From the NCBI GenBank assembly GCA_949752795.1, contig OX457068.1, positions 61,073,582 through 61,137,581 on the forward strand: a DNA stretch of 64,000 bases, written 5' to 3'. The translations under genes and the position numbers were made by a program. Of this stretch, positions 1 to 12,244 are shown one piece after another. Positions within the stretch are counted from its first letter, which is position 1. The number at the start of each line of letters is the position of its first letter. The notes beneath the pieces were generated by a model. It was not told the DNA's origin. It made no database searches and saw only the letters and a program-made list of their open reading frames with translations. The stretch comes from Hyperoodon ampullatus. Taxonomy: Eukaryota > Chordata > Mammalia > Artiodactyla > Ziphiidae.

Positions 1-329
1 ACATTATAGCATGGCATTTACTATAGTTTCTATTAACTTAAATTTCTTAGAGGTATGCCTTGTCTTTGCAACTAGAGAAACTTTGAGGACAGAGATTACT
101 TTTCTCATATTTTTGCTCAACCCCCACTTTCACCCCAAGCCCCTGGCACAATGCTGTGCAAATAATAACAAATACTAAAAATTCCTTGATGAAAAGGCAA
201 TAACATTTTAAACAATTAAAACTTAAGCAAGTAAAACTGCCTGAATTGTTCATTCTCAGTTTTTGTCACCTAAAAGTCACCAAGGTTCTAAGGGAATAGG
301 ACCTAGGACAGGGAAATTTTGTGTCTTTG
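1..329. other. Unique sequence, nothing recognised
   Basis: AT-rich sequence with no convincing reading frame or repeat. A T-rich tract near 329-337 leads into the old L1 that follows. Confidence 0.5.
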
Positions 330-1187
330 TTTTTTTAATATGGGTATTTTGATAGGGGTTGCATTAAATCTATAGATTGCTTTGGGTCGTATGTACATTT
401 TAGCAATAGTAATTCCTCCAACCCATGACCATGGGATACCTTTCCATTCTTCATATCTTTAATTTCCTTCATCAGTGGCTTATAGTTTTCAGAGTATAAC
501 TCTTTCACCTTGGTTAAAGTTTATTCCTAGGTATTTTATTCTTTTTGATGCAATTTTAAATGGGATTTTTTTTTTGCTTTCTCTTTCTGATAGTTCATTA
601 TTAGTGTATAGAAAAGCAACAGATTTCTATATATTAATCTTGTATCCTGCCAATTTACTGAATTCTCTTATTAATTCTAATAGTTTTTAGGTGGAGATTT
701 TAGGGTTTTCTATATATATATTATCATGCCATCTACAAATAGTGACACTTTTACTACTTCCCTTCCAATTTGGAGTCATTTTATTTCTTTTTCTTGTCAG
801 ATTGCTGTGGCTAGGAATTCCAATACTATGTTAAATAGAAGTAACAAGAGTGGGCATCCTTGTCTTGTTCCTGAACTTAGAGGAAAGGCTTTCAGCTTTT
901 CATCATTGAGTATGATGTTAGCTGTGGGTTTGTCATAAATGGACTTACCCTATGCTAACTTTGATGAGAGTTTTTTTCATGAGCGGATGTTAAATTTTTT
1001 CAAATGCTTTTTATATCTCTATTGAGATGATCATGTGATTTTTATCCTTCCTTTTGTTAATGTCATGTATCACATTTTTTGATTTGTAGACTTGAACCAT
1101 CCTTGCATCCTTGGGGGATAGATCCCAGTTGATCATGGTGTATGATCATCTTTATATGTTGTTGGATTTGGTTTACTAATATTTGTT

Positions 1188-1685
1188 TTGTTTTGTTTTG
1201 TTTTAACATCTTTATTAGAGTGTAATTTCTTTACAATGTTGTGTTAGTTTCTGCTGTACAACAAAGTGAATCATCTATAAGTATACATATATCCCCATAT
1301 CTCCTCCCTCTTGAGCCTCCCTCCTACCCTCCCTATCCCACCCGTCTATGTCGTCACAAAGCATCAAGCTGATCTCCCTGTGCTATGCAGCAGCTTCCCA
1401 CTTGCCATCTATTTTTCATTGAGTAGTGTGTATATGTCAATGCCTCTCACTTCGTCCCAGCTTCCCCTTCCCTGCCCAGTGTCCTCAAGTCCATTGTCTA
1501 CTTCTGTGTCTTTATTCCTGCCCTGCCACTAGGCTCATCAGTACCGTTTTTTTTAGATTCCATATATGTACATTAGCATATGGTATTTGTTTTTCTCTTT
1601 CTGACTTACTTCTCTCTGTATGACAGACTCTGGGTCCATCCACCTCATTACAAATAACTCAGTTTCGTTCTTTTTTATGACTGAG
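1188..1685 (-). mobile_element. 5'-truncated young-type L1 3' end nested in the older L1
   Basis: The segment opens with a degenerate T tract of TTTTG units (the antisense of the poly(A) tail), followed by the antisense L1 3' untranslated region and the end of ORF2. It closely parallels 35118-35620 and 21200-21650. An 11-bp target-site duplication, TAATATTTGTT, lies at 1177-1187 and 1686-1696. Part of the right copy could also be native L1 sequence, because L1 itself reads 'gagtaatatt' there. The older L1 resumes immediately after it. Confidence 0.88.
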
Positions 1686-2543
1686 TAATATTTGTTGAGA
1701 ATTTTTGCATCTAAATTCACCAGACATATTGGCCTATAATTTTATTTCTTTGCAGTATCTTTCTCTGTTTTCAGTATCAGGATAATGGTGGCCTCACTGA
1801 GTGAATTTGGGAGCATTTCCTCTGCTTCAATTTTTTGGAAGAGTTTGGGAAGGATAGGTATCAGCTCTTATTTATATGTTTGGTAGAATTACCCTATGAA
1901 ACTGTCTGGTCCTGGACTTTTGTATCCTGGGAGTTTTTAAATTACTTATTCAATTTCACTACTAGATATTGGTCAGTTCAGATTATCTTATTTCTTCCAG
2001 ATTCAATCTTGGAACATTGTATGTTTCTAGAGATTTATGCATTTCTTCTAGGTTGTCCAATTTGTTGTCATAAAACTGTAGTATTCCTTTATGATTTTTT
2101 TTGTATCTCTGTGATACTGGTTGTAGTTTCTCCTCTTTCATTTCTTATTTTGTTTATTTGGGTCTCCTCTCTTTTTTCCTTTATAAGCCTGTCTAAAGCT
2201 TATCACTTTTGCTTATCTTTAAATAAAAAACAAAACAACTCTTGATTTCATTGATTTTTCTTCTTTTTTTGTCTCTATTTTATTTATTTCCTCTCTGATC
2301 TAAATAATTTCCTTCCTTCTACTGTCTTTGGGCTTTGTTTGTTCTTCTTTTTCTAACTCTTTTAGATGGTAGTTTAGGTTGCTTATTTGAGATATTTCTT
2401 GTTTCTTGAGGAAGGCCTGTATCTCTGTAAATTTCTCTCTTAGAACTGCTTTTGCTGTGTCCCAGTTATTTTAGAAAGTTGTGTTTATTATTTTCATTTG
2501 TCTTGAGGTATTTTCTGATTTCCTCTTTGATTTCTTCATTGAC

Positions 2544-2864
2544 TCATTGGTTTTTTAGTAGCATGTTGATATGTCTCCATGTGTTTGTGTTTTTTCCCCA
2601 TTTTTCTTCCTGTAATTGATGGTCAGAAAAAATGCTTGATATAATTTCTGTCCTTTTAAATTTGTTGGAACTTGTTTTGTGACCTAGCATTTGTTCTATC
2701 CTGGATAATGTTTCATGTGTACTTGAAAAGAATGTGTATTTGGGATGGACTGTCCTATAGATATCTATTAAGTCCAACTGGTCTTTTGTGTCATTTAAGA
2801 ACACTATTCCCTTATTGATTTTCTGTCTGAATGATCTGTCCATTGTTGTAAATCCATTGTCCAT
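2544..2864 (-). pseudogene. L1 ORF2 endonuclease relic (C-terminal half)
   Basis: A 106-codon open stretch within the old L1. It reads as the C-terminal half of the L1 apurinic-like endonuclease, which in an active element nicks target DNA. The stretch 'YTFFSSTHETLSRI' and the later 'SSIFSDH' are recognisable landmarks. At the position where active L1 has a catalytic aspartate (SKID/SRID), this copy has glutamate (SRIE). The final Asp-His pair of SDH is retained. The frame is closed on both sides by stops and the rest of ORF2 is in other frames, so this is a dead fragment. It is not a gene. Confidence 0.75.
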
Positions 2865-3590
2865 TGATGTAACTGGGGTGTTAAAATCCCATACTGTTAT
2901 TGTATTATTGTCAATTTCCCTTTATGTCTGTTAATATTTGCTTTATATATTTAGGTATTCCGATATTAGGTGGATATATGTTAAAGAATGTTATATCCTC
3001 TTCTTGTATTGATCCCTTTGTCATTATACATTGCCCTCCTGTGTCTTTTGTTACAGACTTTATGTGATATGAGTATAGTTACCCTAGCTTTCTTTGGGTT
3101 TTCATTTGCATGAAATATTTTTTTCCATCCCCTTACTTTCAGTCTTTGTGTGTTTTTAGCTCTGAAGTGAATCTCTTGTAGTCAGCATATGAATGAGTCT
3201 TATTTTTTTTTTATCCAGTCACTCTATGTCTTTTAATGGGAGCATTTAGTCCATTGACTTTAAGTGATTATTGATAGGTATGGACTTACTGTCATTTTGT
3301 TACTAGTTTTCTGGTTGTTTTTCTAGTTTTTCTCTATTCTTTTTTTCTTCTCTTAGTTTCATCCCTTGTGGTTTGATGATTTTCTTTAGTTGTATGCTTG
3401 TTTTCCTTTCTCTTTAGTTTTTTGGTGTTGATTGTAGGTTTTTTATTTGTGGTTACCATAGGGTTCATATATGTTGACCTATAACTATATGAATTTGTTT
3501 TAAACTGATATCATTTCAGCTCAAACACATTCTAAAAGATCTATATCTCCCCCACATTTTGTGTTTTTGAGGTCATATTTTACTTCTTCA

Positions 3591-4474
3591 TGTCATGGGA
3601 CAGGGAAGTTTTGATGAGATGTAAAGTTTTCTGGAATATGAATGGAAAAAGAGATGGGAGCTTGACAAGAAAGAATAACATTCCCCTAATTCCCATTTTG
3701 CTTCTGGCTAGGACTACTTAGATACCATGGCTTATCAGACCAAGGAAAAATGTCTCAATAAAGTCAACTTTTGCTATGTTTTTTAACCACAGATTACTCT
3801 ATGGTATTTTTTTAGTTTAAAAGAAATTTTCACAATATTCAGCCCTAGGCATGAGGCAAAACACATCAAGTAACATGGGATTAAGCCCAGGAGGTGGTTT
3901 CTACAAAGGAAACCAGCAGAATATCTGTTTGATGAGAAATGATTGTCCTGAGGTGCATTAATCATTCTTTTTCCCCAACTCAATAATTAAATGTTCAAGG
4001 AAGCATTATCAATAGTGTAATACTATAATAGTTGTCAACAAGCCTTCCCCACACATTTTTGTAGAGGAGAAAATGGCTTCCCACTTGGAATTATTTGATC
4101 AAGTTAATTGAGGAACATTTTAATAATGAGTCTATTTCCTAGAAACAAAAGTTTAAGAACTTAGGAATCACCCTAAGTTTTTGTTTTGATCACTGATACC
4201 TCAGAACATGGAGAAATAACTGAGACAATGGGAAGAAGGTGAACAAGTGTCAGAGTCTCTAGAAACATGAAAGGGATCTTCCCCCCACAAGCCCATTCCC
4301 TTTGATTGGATGTCCATTAGCCAAAAAAGAAGGTATAAGAGGGGAAGCCTTCTCCCCCTCAGGAGGTTCTGAATTGTGTTAATGAGATCCTGGGTGTGGT
4401 GAGTGGAAACCCTGAATCCTCAGCCTTTACTTGTCTAAATACTACAGGGGTGATTTTGGGAGAGATATTTAACC
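3591..4474. other. Unique sequence, nothing recognised
   Basis: AT-rich DNA with no frame that looks like a protein and no repeat I can name. Confidence 0.5.
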
Positions 4475-4715
4475 TGTTATGTGGTGAATGTTCATATCTC
4501 CCCAAATCCATATGCTGAGGCTCTGACCACCAACATGATAATATTTGAAGGTGGCACCTTTGGTAGATATTTAGGTTTATGAAGTCATGAGAATGGAACA
4601 CTCATGATGGAATTAGTGCCCTTATGAGAAGACAAAAAGACACCAGAGCTCTCCCTCTCCCTGCACATACACCAAGGAAAGGTCACGTGAGCACACATCA
4701 AGAAGGCAGCTGTCA
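4475..4715 (+). mobile_element. MLT1-type MaLR LTR fragment
   Basis: The order of short blocks is that of an MLT1 LTR in plus orientation: 'ttcatatctccccaaatcc', then 'ggaattagtgccctta', then 'aggaaaggtcacgtgag', then 'aagaaggcagctgtc'. The 3' part of the LTR (polyadenylation region) is missing. It is non-coding, with no internal retroviral sequence beside it. Confidence 0.75.
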
Positions 4716-6130
4716 TTAATTTCTAATATCAGTACATACATTTTCTGATTATCCACTCACTCTTCAAGCATGCTTTATGCTCCTACTGGATCCCAGGTAC
4801 TCTACTACATTGGTGGTGATGTAAATATGAAGAAAAATATTCCTACTCTCAAGCAACTTTCAGTTAGCAAAGCTAGGGCCTGTAACTATTATAAAGTGAC
4901 CTCATCAAATTCATGCTTCTAATCTCTAAGAAATCTTTTTTAAAAAAGAGGGAGATTGTGAATAAAAATGTCATATAGTATTATCTTAGAGGAAATTAGC
5001 ATTATTAGAAAATTTTATATTTAGGAGAAGAAAACCAATCACCAGAAGTTTTTATTCTGCTGAACATAATATTAATAATCTTTACTAGACCTAAAATAAT
5101 GTTTGTTATATTCTTCTCTGGTTCTAAAAATACACAGTGGTCTGAAAGCCAAAGTCTAATTTGTAATTTTCATAGCTGAATCGCATCCATTTCCTTCCAA
5201 ACTGTATACTAGTGGGCACTACCACCAATACCCAAACAGCAGCCCAACTCAAAGCCCAGCAGTTCCCCTAGGGAGGGCCAGGTGGGTTAGGTTCCATTTA
5301 TAGAATCCTGAAAAAGAGTACCTCTGAATTAGAAAATATTCAGTCAATGAAAAGTTGCAGTAGAAGACCTTTAAGCCTTTTTCCAAACCGAGATTCCATC
5401 ATTCTAAGAGACTTTGGCTTATGAAATATGAGGGACATCCTAACTAGGCTGTGAATGGAAACCAAGTATTCTCATTTCAACTTGTGATTTTGTAAAGCAG
5501 GCTATGATGTGTCTGGTCTATAGCTAAAGGTGTAAAATAGTATTGTCTTTTAGTTAAGGGGAATAGTTTATAGGGCAAACAAATATGCAGATTAGCAAAT
5601 CATTTTACCCAAACCTCATCTCTTAGTTTATGGGATACAGATAGATATACAAAAAAGTATAGAAGCAGTCACAGCTCATAACAAGCCCTTAAGAGAAGAT
5701 TAGGCTCTTTGGGAGACATCACCCCCTTCTGATTAGGGGTCATAGGAAAAGAGTGTCAGCAACAGCCTCCCTTGACCTTCCTTTTGGGTGCTGTAGAAAC
5801 TGAATAATGACTGGGAGCAATTTTAAACTTGACCAGATGATGGCCTTTCTGTGGCTAGGATGTTCACTGGAAGAAATTTTTTGGGGGAAAAAAAGGGGTC
5901 AGAGTGGTATGGTAATCTAAGAGCCTATATGTCAAGAGTTATTCTAAATTGTGATGATACAAAGGATAGGTGTAAGTTCAAAGGACAATTTGCCACCATT
6001 AAGAACATTCTGGTTCAAAAGAACAAAATCTCTTCAGCTAGTCTCTGACTGGAACAAGAACCAAGGAATATGCTGCTTATGGCTATGATTTCTAAAGATT
6101 CATAGATTCTCATAGGGGAATCTTTATTAC
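4716..6130. other. Unique sequence, nothing recognised
   Basis: About 1.4 kb without a recognisable exon or repeat. The short open frame at 5851-6048 has no protein-like features. Confidence 0.5.
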
Positions 6131-6350
6131 ATGGAGGTTAAGAGCATGAGACTTGGAGTCAAAACTGAATTTAAATCCCAGCTCACCCCCATACTAGCTG
6201 TGTGACCTTGTGTCAGTCACTTATTCTCTCTGAGGCTTAGTTTTCTCATTTTTATAATGAGATAATTAATACAATCTTCAGAATATTGTTGTAAGATTAA
6301 GTGAGATAATATATGCAAAACTCTTCACATAAATTAGGTACTTAATACTA
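6131..6350 (+). repeat. MIR SINE
   Basis: Contains the MIR core: 'ctagctgtgtgaccttg' near 6195, a 'cagtcactta' block, the 'ctctctgaggcttagttttc' block, and then the 'gagataat' and tail region. The orientation is plus. MIR is an ancient tRNA-derived SINE shared across mammals. Confidence 0.9.
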
Positions 6351-6414
6351 TAAATTTAGATCTGAAAATTAGATTAATTTGGAATAATAATAGCAATAAT
6401 AATTTAGAAAAAAA

Positions 6415-6540
6415 TTATACTTAATTCATACCTCTTATATTATACATGAGTAAACCATAATTCAAAGAGGGGATAACTTGCTCAAGAATACACAGCTAAG
6501 AAGTCTCAGAGACAAGACCATAAGTCTTCTGTTTTCAGGC
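6415..6540 (-). repeat. MIR SINE fragment (antisense)
   Basis: Blocks such as 'gagtaaaccataattcaaagagg' followed by 'aacttgctcaagaatacacagcta' mirror the antisense MIR core (acag-atgagg-aaactgaggc ... acttgcccaaggtcacacagct). Divergent. Confidence 0.65.
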
Positions 6541-7959
6541 TATTATTCTCTCTTTGGCATCATGCTCACATATGTTGGGGTACATACACATACTAAGCCT
6601 CTCTGATTTCTCTATAGATTTAGTCCATATAGCTTGTTCCTTACACAAGGGGAAAAAGTTCCCAAATTCTGCTACCCACTCTATAAAATAAGATTTCCAT
6701 GAAGAGTAAGTTCTCAGTTCCCAATATCCTATCATCTGATGCTTAATCTATTTAATCATTTGACTCAGGATAAAATGGGTGTGTTCTAGCCTATGCTTTC
6801 CTTTATTTCCCATAGGCAATCACTGGTCATTCAACAATGCTTTGGAAGAGTTATCTGATATTTACTTATTAGTGTATTATCTTTTATAGTATTAACAATG
6901 AGGTTTTTAAAACTCTAATCCCATCAGGCTCACCACTGCGAAATGATGGAACGATGTGGAGATAGCCCTGTGTATCCCCTATCACACACCCAGGGCATAT
7001 ATCAATGGGTAAATCAGTCCATGACCCTGGATGAGTCAATAGAAGTTCTTGGGTTAGAATCCAAAGGGTTAGGAGTCTTAAATGGAAGAGGCCCCCAGAG
7101 AAATTAGGCCCCTGTCCCTCCACTGTTCATTTTCATAGGATCAGATGACTGAGGTGCCAAGAATTATATGCCCTAAGCCAAGCTGAGGAGCTGACAGGCA
7201 GAGGAAAGAGAACACTCCTTCCTCACTCTCAGAGGAAAGAACTGTTCCTTAGGAACCTTTGATAGTTCCTTAGGATCTTTGATAATTTAATCCCTGGGAA
7301 CATATAATTGGGTTCTTTGGTCCCAATTGTTTGCCAATTTATTATCCCACTGAAGTCCTAAAACTATATTGAATACATACAAGGAGGACTGTCTCTTCTG
7401 CTTCAAGCTTCAAGATAGGACCCTTTGCTCCAATGTGAGGAATTGTCTCAGATAAGAATAAGATCAAGCCATTTGAATTCTGAATTACTTATCTAATGCC
7501 ATAAAGATAAACTTGCCATCCAAACTACCCAGAGGAAAAAGCTACAGTTTTTCAGTATACCTGAGTTTGTGAGTTTGAGAAGTCCTTCTCACTGTCCTCA
7601 TTGATACCAAACTTTATAGAGATTAACATATAGTTCAGTGACTCTAAAGATAAGATTCACACCATTCATTGCATCTCTATATGAACCATAGATATATGAG
7701 CCTATGCTTATAATGATCAATTTTATATGAACTACACCTAATTTCTATGTGAACACCTGCCAAACCACACCTTCAGCCCCAGGTCCTCCTCAGCACAAAT
7801 GTCACATTTCAAACTGTGCATTAGGATGTGCATTTGAGAATAATTTTCTGCCACCCAAAACTAATATATTTAATATTAAATTTACATTTTTTCAAAGTAC
7901 TCCATATCTTACAATAGGCACGATACAAATACTTTTTGGCTAAATCCTAAAATTCTTCC
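6541..7959. other. Unique sequence, nothing recognised
   Basis: No exon-like frame and no named repeat. The open frames here (6535-6735, 6884-7123, 7749-7943) show no domain or composition typical of protein coding. Confidence 0.5.
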
Positions 7960-8235
7960 TGATCCTGATATTAACATTCATTACTACATCATTCCCCCAG
8001 TTCACAAGCCTCATGCAAGTCATTTTCTTTGACTGTGTCCTCGTCATGAACCCTCAAGTCTAATCAGTCACCAGTTTGTCAAATATTTCTTTGAGACATA
8101 TCCACCCTTGTCAACACCCAGATTCAGAGATCTTATTATTTTATTCATCTTTATTGAAATTCCTACTCAGTTTCTCCCTCATTCCAATCTATCTTTAACC
8201 CATTTTTAAAATCTTTTTAATCTACAGTTGCCAGC
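7960..8235 (+). repeat. Probable L2 LINE relic
   Basis: Pyrimidine-rich text with 'aatcagtcaccagtttgtcaaa' and 'atttctttgagacatatcc' follows the order of the L2 segment that precedes the 3' end. Low similarity, so the call is tentative. Confidence 0.5.
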
Positions 8236-8709
8236 CATGGTTTTGACAGCAGACTTCCCATTTCCACAATATTTAAATGTGCTAGACAGTGCTTTAAATT
8301 CCTAGAGTTTTGACTTTTATTAAATTATTGCCAAGAGCCATGGCAGTTCCATTGAGAGAGGGAGTGAGGAGCCAAGTGGAAAGGTTTTCGGGTCCTCTAA
8401 TCCCTTCTTCCACCAAAGATAATCCCATCTTTTCTTTCTATTTTACATATTTGGGATCTATATGGATTTGCTTTCAAATTGTCTCCATTGGCAAAAACAA
8501 GTTTGAGTATCAATGGCTCATGTGCAAAAGGCAAAATTCCTTACCCTGATTTAAGACTCCCAATCTAGCCCCAAGCAGTTTTGCAATTATAGCTAATTTT
8601 ATTTCTCTTCAAGTTGAGTTTTCTCATTGACTGTCTCAATAGATCTTAGATGCTGCCTCCTTCCCCTCTCATCTCCCTTGATTAAATGCTGTCTATCTGT
8701 GGTAGTCAT

Positions 8710-9050
8710 TAGTACTGTTATTCACCAAATATTTCTATTTCTCTACTCTTCCAATGAAACACAGAATTACTCTTCCTAGGATCATGTTCTATCTGAAGCC
8801 ATTTGAATATGTTACTATGTCACTCACAGAGAAGAGCATTAATTGATAGTTTTACACCCCCCAAAATTATTCTGTCTTTCTCTCTGAGATTGCAATTGGC
8901 TGTACTTCAGATAGTGGTTGCCCCATCAGCCTGGGTCCCAGAGTAAGGGTAAGATTGAGCAGATGCTTCAGCAATGAGTGAGTGATGACTAAACATTAGC
9001 TGTTTTAAGCCACTAAGAGTTGAGGGTGTGTTGTGTTGTTGTCATCTTTC
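8710..9050 (+). mobile_element. Ancient LTR-like repeat, family uncertain
   Basis: 'ctgggtcccagagt' followed by 'gttttaagccactaagagttgag' is the arrangement seen near the 3' end of old MaLR-type LTRs. Upstream 'ttattcaccaaatatttct' also fits. The exact family is not resolved by eye. Confidence 0.5.
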
Positions 9051-9625
9051 CTAAGCATCTATCCTTCTTCAAGGATGAGCTAATCCTTTTCAAAATGATT
9101 TTTAAAAAAAAAGAACTAAGCCATTTTTTATGTACTCTTATTTCTCTACTTCCAACAAGTAAAACTGCTTCTCAATGAATGATATCAGTTGTATATCAAG
9201 TAGCCACTCTGTGGAATTACAAAAGAACATATAATAGCCTGCACTCGGTTGGCATTTAAAGTGATAGGCTTCCCCACATTGTTTAGCTACATATATATGT
9301 GCATAACTGTCCCCATAAAAACCAAAAATTCTTCAACTTAAATATTTCCTAGTATATCTCAGGGTAGGGAGGAGTATTGTACTCTGTGCTTCTCCCCCAG
9401 TCCCACCCTAACCCCAGTGTATTTATTCCAGATGAAATTTTGTTAAACTAATATCAAGAAAAGGTAACCTCATAAAAATACAAGTAAAAAATGTGCAACC
9501 TAAGAATTAAGTATGTGTGGGTGTAAGGAGGAGGGTAAATGCCTCAAAAGCTCCTTGTAGTTATTCATTCACAATTGGCTCCCTCAATCTCCTCTGTCTA
9601 CAACCTCCTTGATTTAAGACAGACA
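9051..9625. other. Unique sequence, nothing recognised
   Basis: AT-rich and non-repetitive as far as can be seen by reading. Confidence 0.45.
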
Positions 9626-9630
9626 CCAAG

Positions 9631-9637
<7 letters not shown>

Positions 9638-9693
<56 letters not shown>

Positions 9694-9884
9694 AGTACGC
9701 GGGCCTCTCACTGTTGTGGCCTCTCCCGTTGCGGAGCACAGGCTCCAGACGCACAGGCTCGGCGGCCATGGCTCACGGGCCCAGCCGCTCCGCGGCATGT
9801 GGGATCCTCCCGGACCGGGACACGAACCCGTGTCCCCTGCATCGGCAGGCGGGCTCTCAACCACTGCGCCACCAGGGAAGCCCC
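9638..9884 (-). mobile_element. CHR-2-type cetacean SINE (antisense)
   Basis: A tRNA-derived SINE in reverse. It has a poly(T) of 58 bases (9634-9691, partly inside the duplication), then the tail region starting 'gcagtacgcgggcctctcac', and the head ending 'gcgccaccagggaagcccc'. The antisense Pol III B box 'ggcacgaacc'-type segment is at about 9819-9830 ('acacgaacccgtgtcc'). A 12-13 bp target-site duplication, CCAAGAGCTTTT, lies at 9626-9637 and 9885-9896. The duplication is perfect, so the copy is probably fairly recent. Confidence 0.95.
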
Positions 9885-10224
9885 CCAAGAGCTTTTTAAG
9901 GTCCACTAAAATGTAGAGTAAAGATGGTGACCACACTTTGCCATATCTCACACTTATCATCTGTGAATCCCAAGACTGTGTCCACTTTCTTCTGTCATAT
10001 AGCCCCAAAGTGTCCAGCCCAGGAAAGCTTAACAAGAATTCATTTCTGGATTGATGGTCTTTTTCAATTCCCCACAGAGAATAGAGTTACTTGTATGGGC
10101 ATATAAAATTAAATTAGAAAATTGGTCACTGCTTAGAATTACTAAAAAAAGTTGACAGTATTTGATACTTACTTTGTACTTTCAGTATGTCAGGTATTGC
10201 TGTAAGCATTTTGCACATGTTAAT

Positions 10225-10435
10225 TTGGTATAGCATGGTGGTTAGTGTGGGTGCCTGTGTCAGACTGCCAAGATTTGAGTCCTTGCTCCTTAATTACTAT
10301 CTATGTGATCTTGAGAAATCTCTCTGTGCCTCAGGTTTTATACATATGAGGTCATGATGGTTCACAGGGTTGCTTTGAAACTTTAAGTAGCACATGCCTA
10401 GATCCTTAAACACTGTCCAATATGTGCTGGCTGTT
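10225..10435 (+). repeat. MIR SINE
   Basis: 'catggtggttagtgtgggtg', 'gactgccaagatttgagtcc', 'ctatgtgatcttgagaaatc' and 'tgtgcctcaggtttta' occur in the order of the MIR consensus on the plus strand. Confidence 0.85.
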
Positions 10436-11020
10436 TTCATTACAAGAAAGCCAGTCAAAATATACACTCAGAACCCAAAGAAGGTTGCAGATGGAAGACA
10501 CAAAAGCAAACATCAAACATCACAGGTCTTAATATCATGTCAGGAGAGGCCTATCTGGAATCTCCTGGCTGGAGCCACTGCTGCTGTTTTGCATTAGAGA
10601 GTTTTTCTCACTCAAGAGATAACCAATAATACACTTTCACTTCAGAACCTTTCATCCCACATATTTACAAATGTGATAACAACTCTCCTAGCATTTGTTT
10701 CCCACCAAAGTAGGCCAGGCTATTCCTGGGTAGGGCTTCATGGGAATGTCCTGCTGCTGTTAAACAGGATAAAAACCAGGCCTAATATAATTCTCCAGAG
10801 AGGGAGAGAGGATACAGGCCTGACCTGCGATACTTCCTTTTAGAGCATAAGCAATTGCCAGGATGGAAAAGACAGACCGTGTGGCAAGCCTGGGCTCTGG
10901 AATCCTGTTAGGAGATACTCCCAGGTTGCTGTGTCATCCAGCTGTTACCACAGCGTGTCAGGGTTTCACTTCTCAGAACATCCATAGGAGGTAAACCAGA
11001 AGTGAAAAGCCCAATACTTA

Positions 11021-11065
11021 GACAGGTGGGTTGCAGTCAGGTGGGTTGCAGACAGGTGGGTTGCT
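11021..11065 (+). repeat. Three 15-bp tandem copies carrying CAGGTG
   Basis: GACAGGTGGGTTGCA at 11021-11035, GTCAGGTGGGTTGCA at 11036-11050, and GACAGGTGGGTTGCT at 11051-11065. Each copy holds one CAGGTG E-box hexamer, so three hexamers repeat every 15 bp. Confidence 0.95.
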
Positions 11066-11747
11066 CATGAAAATGTGAAGATGGCAACCTTCCAGAGGCT
11101 GTCCTGGAGAGGGACAGAGGAAGAGAAACCCACTTCCCTTTCATCAGAAGAACCCAGCTTGGAAGCTTACTTCTTCTGCACTGGCTACCAGGAAAGCACG
11201 TGAGAGGTTTTCTGAATGTTGAATGGTAGCCCTATTGACCAACTTGGGCAATGTGAAACAGGAAAAAAAGAAATATTTTTGCAGTGCTTTGACATAATAT
11301 TTGTACTGTGAGTCTAACTATATCATCATTGTAAAAATTTTTTTAATATATAAAAATTAAAATATCTCTATTACTGAGTTATAACTTCACTTTTTCAATT
11401 GCCATTCCATGTTAATTTTTCCAACTATCATATTTCTACATAATATTTTACATATGATTATGAAACTTATTTAGCCTTTTCCTCCTCCCATCTTAAATAA
11501 TTATATTGCCTTTAATTTCTTAAAATTGCTAGTCAGAGGTAAATGTATCTGAACATAAATCTCTAAATCTCTATCATCATTTCTGCCTACTTGCTTAGCA
11601 TAGATTTCCAGCAGAAAAAATGGAGTCAAATAGTATGAGTATCTTAAGAGAGTTGAGAGATATATATTTCTTTTTCAGGAAGAAATTTTATACTTCCACA
11701 ATTAAATGTGAAAGAGCCAGCTCTTTCAAGCTTCCTAGTCTTAATGA

Positions 11748-11802
11748 TTCATATATATATACATGCATACATACATACATATATACATACATACAGATAG
11801 GT
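11748..11802. repeat. TA / CATA microsatellite
   Basis: A run of alternating 'atatat' followed by interrupted 'catacatacatac' units. Simple sequence repeat. Confidence 0.95.
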
Positions 11803-12134
11803 TGTTGACTTAATATATCTTTTTTAAATCTTAAGCTAAATTTAAAAGTAGTGGAAGACTCATCCACGTGAAACAACATCATTCATGACAAGGTATCAAA
11901 GCTTTAAACAGACTCTAAGCCATATTGGAATTGAGAGGAATAGGAAATCAGTGAAACTGAGAATTGTCAAGGAAGCAGCTATTCTTAAGCTGAACCTAGA
12001 AGCATTAGCATTGGTTAGCATTTATCGAGATAGATAGGAAAAATATATGTATATCTGGAGAGGGGAAAAAGCTGGGACAAAGATAAGAAGCCAAAATGAG
12101 CAAGAAAAATTGGGGGAATGGTTTGTCCTAACCA

Positions 12135-12235
12135 ATATTTATTTCCACATTTAGTAATTCAAGCAAAATTTATGTGGTACATATTAGGTACCTGGCAATG
12201 TGCTAGGTGCTAAAACTACAAAGATGAATAAAATA
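12135..12235 (-). repeat. Probable antisense L2 3' end
   Basis: 'ggtacctggcaatgtgctag' followed by 'gtgctaaaactacaaagatg' resembles the antisense 3' end of L2 (cctactatgtgccaggcactg...). Short and divergent. Confidence 0.5.
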
Positions 12236-12244
12236 CCGTATTGG

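Larger units (their letters stand above)
330..3590 (-). mobile_element. Old L1 LINE fragment, ORF2 region, interrupted by a younger L1
   Basis: Read on the minus strand, 1697-3590 and then 330-1187 run collinearly through L1 ORF2, from the endonuclease start to the reverse transcriptase. The text matches, with many differences, the better preserved minus-strand L1 at 21187-27745 in this window. For example, 'gattgctttgggt' at 376 corresponds to 22872. Frames are heavily broken. The edge near 3590 is approximate. 1188-1685 is a later insertion. Divergence suggests an older L1M-type subfamily, but the subfamily was not determined. Confidence 0.85.
10436..12134. other. Mostly unique sequence
   Basis: No exon-like frame. 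It contains a small 15-bp tandem repeat (11021-11065) and a TA/CATA microsatellite (11748-11802), listed separately. The rest is AT-rich, especially 11260-11560. Confidence 0.5.

Noticed and set aside
9539..10035. Overlapping frames of 125 and 145 codons on both strands
   Set aside because: They consist of the poly(T)/poly(A) tail and body of a SINE plus flanks. CpG-rich SINE sequence lacks stops by chance.
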